A stretch of DNA of 64,000 nt, from positions 135,001 through 199,000 of the forward strand of contig JABMCL010000287.1 in NCBI GenBank assembly GCA_018857735.1. Reading direction: 5' to 3'. Shown piece after piece: positions 1 through 11,764 of this stretch. The translations under genes and the position numbers were made by a program. Each line of letters starts with the position of its first letter. Positions within the stretch are counted from its first letter, which is position 1. The stretch is from Alviniconcha marisindica. Taxonomy: Eukaryota; Mollusca; Gastropoda; Provannidae. The notes beneath the pieces are model-generated. The model saw only the letters and a program-made list of their open reading frames with translations. It made no database searches and was not told the origin of the DNA.

Positions 1-13
1 ATTTCTCTCTGGT

Positions 14-44
<31 letters not shown>

Positions 45-50
45 GGGGGG
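1..50. repeat. (TG)n followed by 23-nt poly(G)
   Basis: A TG run of about 17 nt passes directly into 23 G. The same TG-to-poly(G) junction recurs at 11600-11650, 12896-12936 and 57905-57971. Confidence 0.95.
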
Positions 51-59
51 TTATCTGAA

Positions 60-785
60 TCAACAAATCAAAGAGAGTTTATTAGCACTCGAAAGACGAA
101 ACACAACAACAAAACAGTCCCTACGGTAGGTCTCACCTGGCATGCGAGTAAACAGAAGGTAGATAAATTCCACCGAAAGCACTTTGCCATCCATATGTTG
201 TTTTCCGATGAACAGTTCACGAAGCGACAGCTGTGCTGACTCAGCCTCAAGAGTATAAACTCTGCTGTTCGTCAGTGATCGAAGCACTATATTAGTTATC
301 ACTGTCATTATTTCTGATGAAAAAAAATCGGACTTTGTTGTACTTTGCAATGCACAGAGCCAGCACGTGTTAATTAATGCTATACCGGCATTTATTTTAT
401 GAAGCAGACTATGTGATTCATCGTGGTAAGGCGGGAGTTTTACGTTGAGCAGAAAAAATAACAACGCCACCCACGACTGATCAACTTTGATTGAGATGTA
501 CCTGTGATGAAGCTGTAATGATGTACCTTGTATTTAGTCACACCGCCAAGTGAGAATAATACCAGTCAGTCAGGTCTTTGTCTTGTGTTCATGTGACGTC
601 TTTCGAGCGCTGATGAACTCCTTTTGTTTCTTGATAGATCAACCTGTTTGGGGACGCCGTTGATGGTTGCATTGATTGCATCACACACTTCAAAGACAAA
701 TCAGAGGGTGTTCAAATAGCTTTCGTGGGGAACTGGGGGACAAGGAGGAAGGGATGGCAAGGGGCGGAGGGGGGGGGGGGGGGGG
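60..785. other. Intergenic stretch, nothing recognised
   Basis: Unique sequence with only short spurious ORFs; the longest (minus strand, 136 codons) resembles no family I know and has no domain features. Ends in an 18-nt poly(G) at 769-786. Confidence 0.6.
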
Positions 786-2350
786 GCTAGCTTGTTTGTA
801 GATGCTGCACGAGGGTGCGATAGCGGGCTAGCTTGTTTGTAGATGCCGCATGGGAGTGCAATACCAGGCTAGCTTGTTTGTAGATGCTGCAGGGGGGTGC
901 GATAGTGGGCTAGCTTGTTTGTAGATGCAGTATGGGTGTGTGCTAGCGGGCTAGGTTGTTTGTAGATGCTGCACGGGGGTGTGCTAGCGGGCTAGGTTGT
1001 TTGTAGATGCTGCACGGGGGTGTGCTAGCGGGCTAGCTTGTTTGTAGATGCTGCACGGGGGTGTGCTAAGGGGCTAGCTTGTGATGCGTGTGATGCAGCA
1101 CTGGGGTGGGGGGGGGGGGGTGCTAGCGGGCTAGCTTGTTTGTAGATGCTGCACGGGGGTGTGCTAGCGGGCTAGCTTGTTTGTAGATGCTGCACGGGGG
1201 TGTGCTAGCGGGCTAGCTTGTTTGTAGATGCTGCACGGGTGTGTGCTAACGGGCTAACTTGTTTGTAGATGCTGCACGGGGGTGCGATAGCGGGCTAGCT
1301 TGTTTGTAGATTCTGCACGGGGGTGTGCTAGCGGGCTAGCTTGTTTGTAGATGCTGCACGGGTGTGTGCTAACGGGCTAACTTGTTTGTAGATGCTGCAC
1401 GGGGGTGCGATAGCGGGCTAGCTTGTTTGTAGATTCTGCACGGGGGTGTGCTAGCGGGCTAGCTTGTTTATAGATTCTGCACGGGGGTGTGCTAGCGGGC
1501 TAGCTTGTTTGTAGATGCTAGACAGGGGGGGGTGCTAGCGGGCTAGCTTGTTTGTGATGCTGTATCGGGGTGCGATAGCGGGCTAGCTTGTTTGTAGATG
1601 CTGACGGGGTGCGATAGAGAACTGGCTCGTTTGTAGATGCTAGCGGCTAGCTTGTTTGTAGATGCTGCACGGGGGGTGTGCTAGCGGGCTAGCTTGTTTG
1701 TAGATGCTGCACGGGGATGTGCTAGCGGGCTAGCTTGTTTGTAGATGCTGCATGGGGGGGGCGGGGGGGGGATGCTAGCGGGCTAGCTTGTTTGTAAATG
1801 CTGCACGAGGGTGTGCTAGCGGGCTAGCTAATTGTTCGTAGATGCTTAGTGCATGAGGGTGCAGTAGGGGACAGGCTCGCTTCAGCGTAGATGCGGCATA
1901 GGGATGCGATATCGGGCTGGCTCGTTTGTCGATGCGGCATCAGTCGGGGTGCGATAACGGGACGACTCGTTTGTGAATCAGTGCTGCATGGGGGTGGGGT
2001 GCAATTCAGTACAATTCAATACATCTTTATTGTCTCTGTGCAGAGACATGTGCCTTCTGGAGGGACTGGCTCATTCGTGCATGCTGGGGGAGGGGGAAGT
2101 GGGGGTTGGGAGAAGGGTTGGCTCATTTGTAGACGCCCCACGGAGGCAAGGGGCTCGAGTGTACTTTAATTATTGGCTATCACACAGGGGAACGGGGAAC
2201 GACTGGCTCGGGTGATACAGACGGGAGCGAGGGATGGGTAGGGGGGTAGGCGATAGAGGAGAGGGGGGTGGGGGGTGGCGAGGTGATGGGGAGACTGGCC
2301 CGGTTGTAGACGCCACTGTACACAGCGAGGCGGACTGGCTTGGTTGGGTG
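786..2350 (+). repeat. 41-bp minisatellite, decaying to the right
   Basis: About 25 clear units of period 41 bp containing GCTAGCTTGTTTGTAGATGC and CTGCACGGGGGTGTGCTAGC run from 786 to about 1860. Degenerate copies (GGCTCGTTTGTAGATGC variants) continue to about 2350. GCTAGC is itself palindromic. Units differ by small indels and G-run lengths. Confidence 0.95.
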
Positions 2351-2698
2351 TGAAGCGCGCCGTATAGTGGTGAGTAGAGCAAGGGAGGCGACTCCGGTAA
2401 GGGAGAGAGTGACTGCAGAGGACCAACTCTCTCAGCCCTGCCTGAGTCGCCTCCCCTCTCCACACTCTTCCGCCTCATCACGTTCTAGCACTGAATGGAC
2501 GCGTCCTGTCTTACAGACACTCAAGAATTATGTTATAGATAGCACTTAAAGATTAAACTACAGACAGTCTTTGATACACTCATGAACACGCACGCTACAC
2601 AAGAGCACTAGATAATGAAGCCTCGCGTTCAGTGATAGATTAATAATAAGTAATGTACACTTGACCATGCGCTCAGCAACTGACGTCCTGAACACTCA
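2351..2698. other. Intergenic stretch, nothing recognised
   Basis: Unique sequence with no convincing ORF or RNA gene. Confidence 0.5.
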
Positions 2699-2754
2699 CA
2701 TACACATACACATTCACACGCATGCACGCACTCACGCACGCACACATACACACA

Positions 2755-2806
<52 letters not shown>

Positions 2807-2829
2807 ACACACACACACACACACACACT
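2699..2829. repeat. (CA)n microsatellite
   Basis: An interrupted CA/CACG run. ORFs across it are His-Thr or Cys-Val artefacts. Confidence 0.97.
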
Positions 2830-3039
2830 GCTCTCACTCACATACACAGACCAAGCAAGCAAGCGCACAGCACACTGACGCCAATCCAGTCGGGTACATC
2901 TCGGTCGAATAGGCTTCTGAAGAGAGGCCTAAACATGTCAGATGTAAACTTGTCCGCTACAGTAAAATTATGCCTCAGGCTGCAAAAGTCAATGATGCCT
3001 ATAATTAAAGTGTGTCGATATTTTAGAAACTGTGGTTAA

Positions 3040-3150
3040 GCTTTAAAAAAGATAAGAAAAAAGAAGGAAAAAAAAAAAAAAAAAAAAACACAGAAAGAAA
3101 GACAAAAAAGAAAAAAAGAAATAAGACCAAAGAAGATATGCAAACAAGAA
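3040..3150. repeat. A-rich tract
   Basis: Poly(A) with scattered G and C, including a run of about 19 A at 3070. Possibly the tail of an old retroposed element. Confidence 0.7.
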
Positions 3151-3165
3151 AATGAAATAACTACA

Positions 3166-3230
3166 AATAGTAAACATGGTGCTTAATGTCCACAGAAACC
3201 ATAAGGCTTATTAGGGACGGGCAACTACAA
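3166..3230 (-). mobile_element. SINE 3'-end fragment
   Basis: Contains AACATGGTGCTTAATGTCC and AACCATAAGGCTTATTAGGG. The same 3' end occurs at 10304-10340 and 10667-10720 on this strand, and at 7418-7475 on the other strand. Confidence 0.7.
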
Positions 3231-3689
3231 ATGCCTAAACAGATTTTTAAATACCAACACCAACAGCAAAGGATAAACAACAACAACAAATAATAGTAAT
3301 AGCATACAACTCTACCGCAATGGTCAGTGATACATACATATTTACCTGGACATGCCGGAGACTGTGACAAGGGAGAGATAGCTGACAAAGCAGATAGACT
3401 GACCGGCGGTGGAAAGCAACCTCCGTTGCATCACCATGCAGTGGCTTGCGTCTCGGAAGATTTGAAGTCGTCTGAAGTCACGGTGGAGGAGCTTGAGACA
3501 CTTGTGCATACCAGAGATACTACGGCAAGTGTAGTGTCTCTGGTGGACACGCACTCCGAGCCGCATCGCTTTCCGGCACCTTCCTCCAAAGGAAGGAAGG
3601 ATGTCGTAAACCAGTGCTTAGAGTTTGCTGTGGACACTGACAAAACCGGGCCAAGCCGGACGATATCACGCCATCGAGCTCCCAACGCC

Positions 3690-3900
3690 ACCCATCTTAA
3701 TGCAGGAGTCATTCTTGTGGTGACAGTGTAGCGCTAGGTATGCTTTCTGGAGGGACAGTGTAGCGCTCTTCCCCCACCTCCTGGGATTTCGGTCCCTGCC
3801 GGCGGAGTCACTGATTCTGATGGTGACAGTGTAGCGCTAGGTATAGTCTCCCTCTTCACCCACCTCCTGGGATTTCGGTCCTTGCCGGCGGAGACAACTT
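3690..3900 (+). mobile_element. SINE body fragment, internally duplicated
   Basis: Contains GGTGACAGTGTAGCGCTAGG twice and CTCCTGGGATTTCGGTCC twice. The same GTGACAGTGTAGCG box, in reverse complement, lies inside the SINE copies at 10430 and 10790. Confidence 0.55.
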
Positions 3901-4179
3901 AATCAGCGTTAAACCAGTTTCACCAACCATCACCGTGACGCCATCGATCGCCCGGAGGATCGTGTAGAAAGAAGAATTAAGCATCGGCGATCTTCCTTCA
4001 AAGGACAAGAAAGGCCCGACCATCGTCAACGTTAGCCAACACTGGGCCGGAAACTTCCGAGAGACAGAGTGGGCGCATATGGGCATTTTCGAGCGCGTAG
4101 ATACCATCTTGAACTGAACTGTCTCCAGAGAGGTGCTGGCGAGAACGGAGATCCCAAGAGGGTAGACTGATGAAAAGGA

Positions 4180-4489
4180 AACCGTGCCTAACTCTACACC
4201 GTCACCATCAGAATGATTCTGCAGTGAAAGTGATGTGAGCCAATAATTCTTGATACTTCCATTGCAGGCGCGCGAAGTATATGTGTGTGGGGGAGTGGGG
4301 GAGGGGGGGGGGGGGGGGGGGGGGGAAGGGATCACAGTCACAACTGAGATAGTGTCCCTAAACTATAAAAATAAAAATAAATTGAAGAGAAAGGTGAGCC
4401 CAAGCGGATTCGAACCTCCGTCCGTCTGTTTACTCACTGACCCGGAGCCGGCTCAGTTATGCCTAAGCCTCTGGACCAAAGTGACTCTA
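4180..4489 (-). mobile_element. tRNA-derived SINE copy
   Basis: On the minus strand a tRNA-like head (A-box-like TTTGGTCCAGAGG; B box GGTTCGAATCC) ends near 4394. It is followed by a CTTTCTCTTC element shared with the copy at 10570 and by the GGTGACGGTGTAG body near 4200. A 23-nt poly(G) at 4303-4325 interrupts it. Confidence 0.6.
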
Positions 4490-4493
4490 TCAC

Positions 4494-4728
4494 TAGTTCC
4501 AGTATTTCGGTCACCGTTTTGACTCCTGTGATGAAAGCGGCTCATGGCGCTGATCTGATTTAACTTACCTATCTTCAGCTCATCGGGATAGCCGCTAAGC
4601 GTCTCAACGCTTAGTTCCAGTATTTCGGTCACCGCATGGTTTTGACTCCTGATGAAAGCGGCTCATGGCGCTGATCTGATTTAACCTATCTTCAGCTCAT
4701 CAGGATAGCCGCTAAGCGTCTCAACGCT
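4494..4728 (+). repeat. Two-copy tandem repeat, 118-bp period
   Basis: TAGTTCCAGTATTTCGGTCA through GCGTCTCAACGCT occurs at 4494 and again at 4612 with few changes. No coding potential recognised. Confidence 0.9.
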
Positions 4729-5264
4729 ATCGCTGGCAGCCCCGAATGCCTTTGCCCCGAGGTGAAGTCCTGTAAGCAGACGTAATTGTCTCTTTGCACG
4801 CGTCACCCGTACGTATCTTTACACCGGAAAGTAACCAAAGAGGCGATTAGCTGCAGGAACGTTATCTGCTGACTCGTTTGTTACAGAGCTTTTTGTGTGC
4901 AACAAACAACTGCGGTATGTTCTCAATGTTTTTCAAGTACCGGGTCGCGGTGCGTGGGGGCTGCCCTGTTTGGCCTTGGCCATTGACTGAGGTTAGTAGT
5001 GTTGCCCGGTACCGAGTTGTTTCATGACTGAGACTTTCACGGGTCACTCGGCTGTTTTCGTGGAAGTACGTTATATCACTGCGAGACTTGCCCATACCAT
5101 TGTGCAGGGCATATTTATTTTTATTTTTTATTTTATTTATTTATTCCGTGTCATGAGTCAGGAAAATTATGAGTCGAAAAACAAATAAATTACGAAATAG
5201 GATATACACTGTAGTTCCGCAACTTAGATGTGGAAAATATTCGTTTTCCCTTAAAATTTCACTT

Positions 5265-5265
<1 letters not shown>
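4729..5265. other. Intergenic stretch, nothing recognised
   Basis: Contains a T-rich ATTTATTTTT run near 5110-5145. No gene recognised. Confidence 0.5.

Positions 5266-5327
<62 letters not shown>
5266..5327. repeat. 62-nt uninterrupted poly(C)
   Basis: The longest homopolymer in the window. A second poly(C) of 21 nt joined to (AC)n sits at 5405-5437. Confidence 0.97.
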
Positions 5328-5442
5328 TGTCAATGTTTGAAGTTTAACTGACTGTACACAGCGAGGTGTACACCCAATACGTCATAGAGCTATGACAAGC
5401 CGAACCCCCCCCCCCCCCCCCCCCCACACACACACATAATAT

Positions 5443-5712
5443 ATCTTACTTTTTAATACTTCTTATACAACAAAATCGTATGATCTTACTTTTTAATACT
5501 CTTTATACAACAAAATAGTATGATCTTACTTTTTAATACTCTTTATACAACAAAGCAGTATGATCTTGTTTTTGTTTTTAATACACCTTATACAACAAAA
5601 TGGTATGATCATACTTTTCAATACTCCTTATACAATAAAATATGATCTTACTTTTTAATACTCATTATACAGCAAAATAGTATGATCTTACTTTTTAACA
5701 CTCAACATGCAT
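5443..5712 (+). repeat. 40-bp AT-rich tandem array
   Basis: Six to seven units of about 40 bp containing TCTTACTTTTTAATACTC and TTATACAACAAAATAGTATG. Confidence 0.93.
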
Positions 5713-6025
5713 TATTATTTTCTTGCTTCTTAATACTCGGGAAACAAAGGACGACTACTGACAATAGTGCTTCTTTTCTCTACAGCTGATCATTCACAAA
5801 AATTATGGACCGCCTCTGTAGCAATGTTTACTGTTTACTTCACAATATACACGATTTACCAAAGGCGAAGGCAGAAATAACGATACTAGGAGAAAGACTA
5901 AGATACTGTGTGACTGGTAGGTAGCAGGCGGAGGGAGACTGAAGACATAATCAGAAAGAAATTAGGTGAACAAAAACCAAAGGTGTAAACATGTAGGAGA
6001 AAGTACACAGCCTGAGTACTTGGAG

Positions 6026-6598
<573 letters not shown>

Positions 6599-7019
6599 AC
6601 CCATACAAAACATACTCACAGCTTAACAGAAGGGGGGGGGGGGGGGGGGAATTACACACGTACTCTTGAAAGCGAATGGTGAAAAATAAAGATATTTGAG
6701 GATATAGATGCCAGAGGCTGCAACGGTTTCCAGATTGCTAATGAGCTTGGTTCCGTGTGTTTCTGGCATGGATGAGTTCAGTTACACTGCTGCAGCAGAC
6801 CTTTCCCCTCGAGGCCATCAAATTCCACTCCCTTGACACCTTCGTTGCCAGAGTGTCAACATAAGCCTCTAGATAGTTTTTGTCTTTCCTTTTTAACCCG
6901 CTCTCGTTTTGCACCCAGCAACATGTCGGCGAGAATCGCCACAACGCTGCTCAGTCGTGGGCTCACTCACTCATGGGCTTTCCTCAGAGAAGAGGAAGAA
7001 GAAGTAGACTGGCAGGTGT

Positions 7020-7110
7020 AGGGGGATTGGGGGGGGGGGGGGGCGTTGAGAGGGATGGGGGGGGGGGGGGGGGGGGGGAGAGAAGAAGAAAAAAGAGAGA
7101 GAGAGAGACG
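7020..7110. repeat. Poly(G) pair and purine tract
   Basis: Two G runs (7031-7043 and about 7058-7078) followed by GAGAGA/AAGAAG sequence, purine-only on the + strand. Confidence 0.9.
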
Positions 7111-7117
7111 AAGAAAA

Positions 7118-7344
7118 TTAACCCTTTCCCTGCCACGGTGTCACTTGAAAACGACCAATAAAAGCGTGAAATTTGAAATTCTTTACTGAGAATCTTAGCA
7201 TTAGCATGTGAAAGGGCTTCCATCAAAACTGACGCACAGTATTGAAAGTGATTTGTTACAGGACATGAAAATATACTATTTGCATGTGTGTGCGAGCATT
7301 TTTCAGCCCGGAAATTTTACAGGCTGTGGCAGTGAAAGGGTTAG
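7118..7344. mobile_element. Short MITE with TTAA-type ends
   Basis: Terminal inverted repeats match TAACCCTTTCNCTGCCAC at 17 of 18 positions. The left end is flanked by TTAA (7118-7121) and the right by TTAG (7341-7344). TTAA targets with CCC-type ends are typical of piggyBac-like elements. 227 bp, no ORF. Confidence 0.65.
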
Positions 7345-7417
7345 AACAGTCTTGTGGGGGAGATTTGCAGACATAGATACATATTCCCTATTAGTCTGTT
7401 TAGTGAGAGTTGGCCCG

Positions 7418-7475
7418 TCCCCAAGAAGCCTTGTGGTTTCTGTGGACGTTAAACACCATGTTAACTTATTCACTT
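7418..7475 (+). mobile_element. SINE 3'-end fragment
   Basis: Carries the family end GTGGTTTCTGTGGACGTTAA followed by ACACCATGTTAACTT. Followed at 7497-7526 by a 30-nt poly(C). Confidence 0.65.
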
Positions 7476-7495
7476 GTGAGAGCCTTCTTACATTC

Positions 7496-7526
<31 letters not shown>

Positions 7527-7821
7527 ACCTCAAGCACAATATCACGTGTTTTCCAGCACACCCTTTGGCAACAACTGTGCACTCGCAAACATGTAAATGT
7601 TTTGCACGCGTGTGTGATGCTGTGGAGAAAACAAGTCTAGACGTGAGCACGTCACCCGGCGGGGCGAGGCATGTGTGTATCATTACAGCGGCCTAGCCCA
7701 TAGTCTTCACTTTCGCTGCAGGTCAATAGGAGCATCTTACTTTTGTCGAGGTAAAGCACGAGGCGATAAAATCAACCACTTAGAAAGAAAAAGAGAGAAA
7801 AAAGAAAGCACCAAAAACGTA

Positions 7822-7918
7822 ACACACACATACACACACGCGCACGCACGCACGCACGCGGCACACACTCATACACGCACGCACGCACACTCACGCACGC
7901 ACGCACGCACATATATAC

Positions 7919-7995
<77 letters not shown>

Positions 7996-8105
7996 ACACA
8001 CACGTTATAGGTTGCTCGCTTCGGAACGACGTGTTTATCTTGGGCTACTTCCGCAAAACTGAGAAGCGGCAGCACTATATACGCGTGCGCACGCATGCGC
8101 GCGCG

Positions 8106-8197
<92 letters not shown>
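7822..8197. repeat. (CA)n/(GCAC)n blocks
   Basis: CA and CGCA tetranucleotide runs (7822-8003) and a second CA run (8109-8197), with GCGCGCGC at 8098-8106. About 100 bp of unique sequence between. High Z-DNA potential. Confidence 0.95.
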
Positions 8198-8200
<3 letters not shown>

Positions 8201-8748
8201 TTAGCTCCAAACGATCTAGACCAATTTTAAACATCCCAAAGTGTTAGGTTTAGTATGACACACATACGACAGCGACGTGCGATCGCTTTGGAGCTATAGC
8301 ATGCAGCCAAGAGAATAAAGGGATGACAATCATCAATATCGAACAGACAAGTCTGAGCCTCATCAATTTGTTAAACCCAACCTACAGGTAAAAATCGCAT
8401 ACCAACGGTAAGACAAACCAGTTATCACGATAAGTGTTCAAACAAGACCAAACACACCTTACGTCAGTTCACACTTTTCCTGGCATGAAGACTCCATTGA
8501 CTATAATTATTCTGTGGCTGTTGACTGAAAACTGTTTAAATGCCGACACTTTCACTTTGATTTGATTGACACTTTCAATCTCATTCACAGTGAGAAAGCA
8601 AACCGAGGTTCACTCAGGGTTGAAGGACTAAACAGCCTACATAATTTTGCCAATTTGAGACCATCCTGTGAGAGAGACACGAGTGCGGAAACGAATGAGA
8701 CCCCGAAAACCACGCATAGGCCTTAAGATCACCGCTGGGTGCACTTTC
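8198..8748. other. Intergenic stretch, nothing recognised
   Basis: Unique AT-rich sequence without a convincing ORF. Confidence 0.5.
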
Positions 8749-8910
8749 TGCGCCCCCCCCCCTGCCTCCATCCAACCAGAACCGATACCCCTCACCCCGC
8801 CCCCCCCACCTCCCCCCCCCCCACCCCCCCCCCCCCCCCACCCCCCACACCCCCCCCCACCCCCCCCCCCCACCCCACCCCCACCCCCCCCCCCCCCCCC
8901 CTCCCCCCCA
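8749..8910. repeat. C-rich tract (poly-C with A interruptions)
   Basis: About 160 bp of CCCCCCACC-type sequence followed by an AAAAAAGAAG tract. Strong potential for i-motif or G-quadruplex formation. Confidence 0.95.
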
Positions 8911-9079
8911 AAAAAGAAGAAGAAAGAAAGTGGTAAAAAACAAACAAATAAACAAACAAAAAAACTTGGTTTCAGGGCAACGCTAGTTTCCAGCGTAGCT
9001 TATTCCATTTGAGAAGAGTAATTTAAAGTCTGAACCCTGTAAACGTTTCACAGTTGCTCTGCTTTTTCCACATCATAAA

Positions 9080-9139
9080 TCTCTCTGTCTCTGTCTCTGT
9101 CTGTCTGTCTCTGTCTGTCTCTGTCTCTCTTCTCTCTGT

Positions 9140-9206
<67 letters not shown>
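9080..9206. repeat. (CT)n microsatellite
   Basis: CTGT/CTCT runs ending in about 60 nt of pure CT, with a second CTCCTC/CTTCTT tract at 9281-9332. Confidence 0.97.
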
Positions 9207-9207
<1 letters not shown>

Positions 9208-9837
9208 GAGATATAACTGAAAAGACCCTGTGTCTACTCCACTACCCTCCTCGTAAAATAAAGTTTATTCATTCATTCATTCTCTCCTCCTCCTCTTCAG
9301 TCCTCCTCCTCCTCCTTCTTCTTCTTCTTCTTCCAGTCATCAGCCTTGGGTTTCTATTCTTTGTGTCAGTCTTACAAGTTATTACGGTGCTCTTCCTCCT
9401 CATACCTTCTTTTATCCACTTCATATTCCACACACAACAATTTTTCTGTACTGTCAGTGTTTTTAGAAGCTTTTCAAAGGCGCATCTTATCTAGGAAAAC
9501 AGCGAACACGTGCGATGCAAAGGCAAAAGCTGTTAGCTGATTAGTTTCGATCGTGTACTCTTAGTCGTTGATTACACGTCAGAGATCACTAGGCTTTGAG
9601 TCACCGAGGGCAACTTGAAAAACAGATTTAATCTCACCTACATACAAGAACCACGTCGGATTCTGGTCATCCTGGGGTTTGTTGGCACGTACAGTAGCTA
9701 CAGTTGTGTACAATTCGGTAGAAATTGTCCTGCGTGGGAGTACAGTTTCCGATTTTCATACTTTCCCTGTACAGACTTCAAAGCCGCCATCAGCATGATC
9801 AGATTATACAAAATACTGACATAATATACTCTTACAA

Positions 9838-9950
9838 GGGGGTGGCGGAGCGGCCGCAGAGTCGTCGCGCCATTGGACTGGGGATCAAGACAGTAAGGTT
9901 CAGCAGCGGCCCGGCCGGCAGTTCGATATCATTGGCGGGAGCTGCCGCAT
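9838..9950 (+). mobile_element. Possible tRNA-derived SINE head
   Basis: GGTGGCGGAGCGGCCGCAGA resembles an A box and AAGGTTCAGCAGC is a degenerate B-box position. GC-rich island next to the palindrome cluster. Weak call. Confidence 0.3.
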
Positions 9951-9954
9951 GTCT

Positions 9955-10185
9955 TTTGTCGCGACAAAAGCATGCTTGCCGCGACAAAACGTTTGTCGCG
10001 ACATTATTTTTGTCGCTACAAAATATTTTTGTCGCGACAAAAGTTTTGTTGCAACAAATATTTGACAAAAGTTTTTGACACGTATTTGTCGCAACATAAC
10101 ACGTTTGTTGCGACAAAAAGTATGCTTGTCGCGACAAAACTTATTTTTGTCGCGACAAGCATACTTTTGTCACGACAAAAGACGT

Positions 10186-10186
<1 letters not shown>
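9955..10186. repeat. Cluster of TTTGTCGCGACAAA palindromes
   Basis: At least eight copies of the dyad TTTTGTCGCGACAAAA or close variants (some TTGTTGCAACAA) in 230 bp. The right end forms a perfect 24-bp inverted repeat (10116-10139 with 10145-10168, 5-nt loop), extended outwards with mismatches to about 45 bp per arm. Looks like a foldback or satellite-type element. Confidence 0.85.

Positions 10187-10188
<2 letters not shown>

Positions 10189-10238
<50 letters not shown>
10189..10238. repeat. (CA)n microsatellite
   Basis: A 49-nt near-pure CA run directly joined to the palindrome cluster. Confidence 0.97.
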
Positions 10239-10240
<2 letters not shown>

Positions 10241-10303
10241 GAGTCAGTGGCGCAAAAAATGCCTGGGCTGCCCTCATTCCCCAAATGCACTCCATGCAAA
10301 AAG

Positions 10304-10643
10304 TTAACATGGTGCTTAACCGTCCACAGAAATCACANAGGAGGGCGGGGAAATGGGGGGGGGGGGGAGGGGGGGGGCAGGGGGGGAGGGGGGTATGGAG
10401 GGTGGAGAAGAGGGAATTTATATATGGCCTATCGCTACACTGTCACCACCAGAATGACTCCTACAGTAACTTATGGGCAGCGATGAGAGCCATTTTAATG
10501 TTTCATTAATTATGAGGGACAAAGTCGCAAGATAGTGTCCACAAACCACAACCCTTTGAAGAGAAAGCAGAGCCGAAGCGGTATCGAACCGAGGTCCTTC
10601 TGCTTACCAGCCTAACGGCCTTACCGCTTGGCCAAACCGGCTC
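10304..10643 (-). mobile_element. Near full-length tRNA-derived SINE
   Basis: The minus strand starts with a 74-nt tRNA-like head (10643 to 10570): acceptor strands GAGCCGG/TCGGCTC pair, D stem GGCC/GGCC, A box TGGCCAAGCGG, B box GGTTCGATACC, but the anticodon stem is broken. It is followed by CTTTCTCTTC, a body with GGTGACAGTGTAGCG, and the 3' end GGTTAAGCACCATGTTAAC. A G-rich interruption and one N (10338) lie inside. Confidence 0.75.
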
Positions 10644-10666
10644 GAACCCCATGCAAGAACTCCTAA

Positions 10667-10895
10667 AGTAAACATGGTGCTTAACGTCCACAGAAACCAT
10701 AAGGCTTATTAGGGATGGGGAGAAGGGGGGAAGGGGGTACGGAGGTGGGGGTGGGGGGTGGGGGGGGGGGGGGAGAGGTTATATACCTATCGCTACACTG
10801 TCACCACCAGAATGACTCCTGTATTAAGGTGGGCAGCGATGAGAGCCACTTTAATGTTTCATAATTGTGAGGGACAAAGTCACAAGACAGTCCTC
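10667..10895 (-). mobile_element. 5'-truncated SINE copy in tandem
   Basis: Same body and 3' end as the preceding copy and in the same orientation, only 23 bp away, but without the tRNA head. Contains its own poly(G) run at about 10758-10773. Confidence 0.7.
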
Positions 10896-11600
10896 CTCCG
10901 GCACCTTAAGTAGGGCTGGTGGCCAAAGCCATGGGCAACACGGTTTGACACTATGACCAAAGTTTTGCGCAGTCTGTTTCTTGGTATACTGCTTTCCTAC
11001 CTCAGTTCGTCCGTCTTCCGTCAAAAGATTACAGTGGCTATCCGTCAAAATTCAGCTCAGTCAAACTGGTTCTTTCGGCTGGAGCAAGCGTAATAAGGCT
11101 TGGCCGTGTAAGCGACACTCCGGAGACTAGACGATCGTAATTTCCATAGTCTAGGCTGGCAGTCATGCAGTCGGTGCCCGCCTTTGTTCTATTCAGCACC
11201 CATTGGCAGGTCACAAGTTCAGTGTGTAGGCCTCTCTGCCACTTAGTGAACCGGCTAAACAGCTGACCGGCTGTTTCAGTGTCTATCCGCATAGGCTGGG
11301 CTGCCGCCTTCAATGGGTCCGTTGTGCGCGACTGGGTGGATATCGGTCAGATGGAAAGCCAAGCCGCCCCGCCCCGACTGACGTGCGGCGCCCGGCCGCT
11401 GCACCTCGTCAGTGTAACTCCGTCAGCGAGGTCCTAACTTTGACTGATTCTCGGGAGCGCACGCAGTTTTCGTTTTGTCATTGAAGTTCAGTGTTTCAGC
11501 TGCAGTGTCCGTTCAGTTTTCAATGCTGCAGAGCCTGTGCATGATTCCCCAGGTGCAGCAGGCCACACGGCTCCGGCCGCTTCCTTTCTCAACTGAAAAA
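10896..11600. other. Upstream unique region, moderately CpG-rich
   Basis: No gene recognised. CpG is frequent around 11320-11470 (GCGGCGCCCGGCCGC). Could hold a distal promoter or untranslated first exon, but nothing in the sequence decides this. Confidence 0.4.
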
Positions 11601-11604
11601 TAAG

Positions 11605-11712
11605 CTTGCGTGTGTGTGTGTGTGTGTGTGTTGGGGGGGGGGGGGGGGGGCGAGCCATCAGTGTGTGCCAGTACGGTATGTCATGTGTCACTGAGTGAGT
11701 GTGTGTGTGTGT

Positions 11713-11764
<52 letters not shown>

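Noticed and set aside
60..470. 136-codon minus-strand ORF
   Set aside because: No recognisable domain, no neighbouring exon, composition of ordinary intergenic DNA.
786..1860. CRISPR-like regular array
   Set aside because: Units are contiguous 41-bp repeats with no unique spacers, and the genome is eukaryotic.
3511..3543. Small hairpin (CCAGAGATACTAC / GTAGTGTCTCTGG)
   Set aside because: A single 12-of-13 inverted pair with no terminator or other context; probably part of an old repeat.
3327..3731. 134-codon ORF at the edge of SINE fragments
   Set aside because: Its 3' end runs into SINE body sequence and there is no family resemblance.
10570..10643. Functional tRNA gene (74 nt, acceptor and D stems pair)
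   Set aside because: The anticodon stem does not pair and the sequence continues into a SINE body shared by neighbouring copies.
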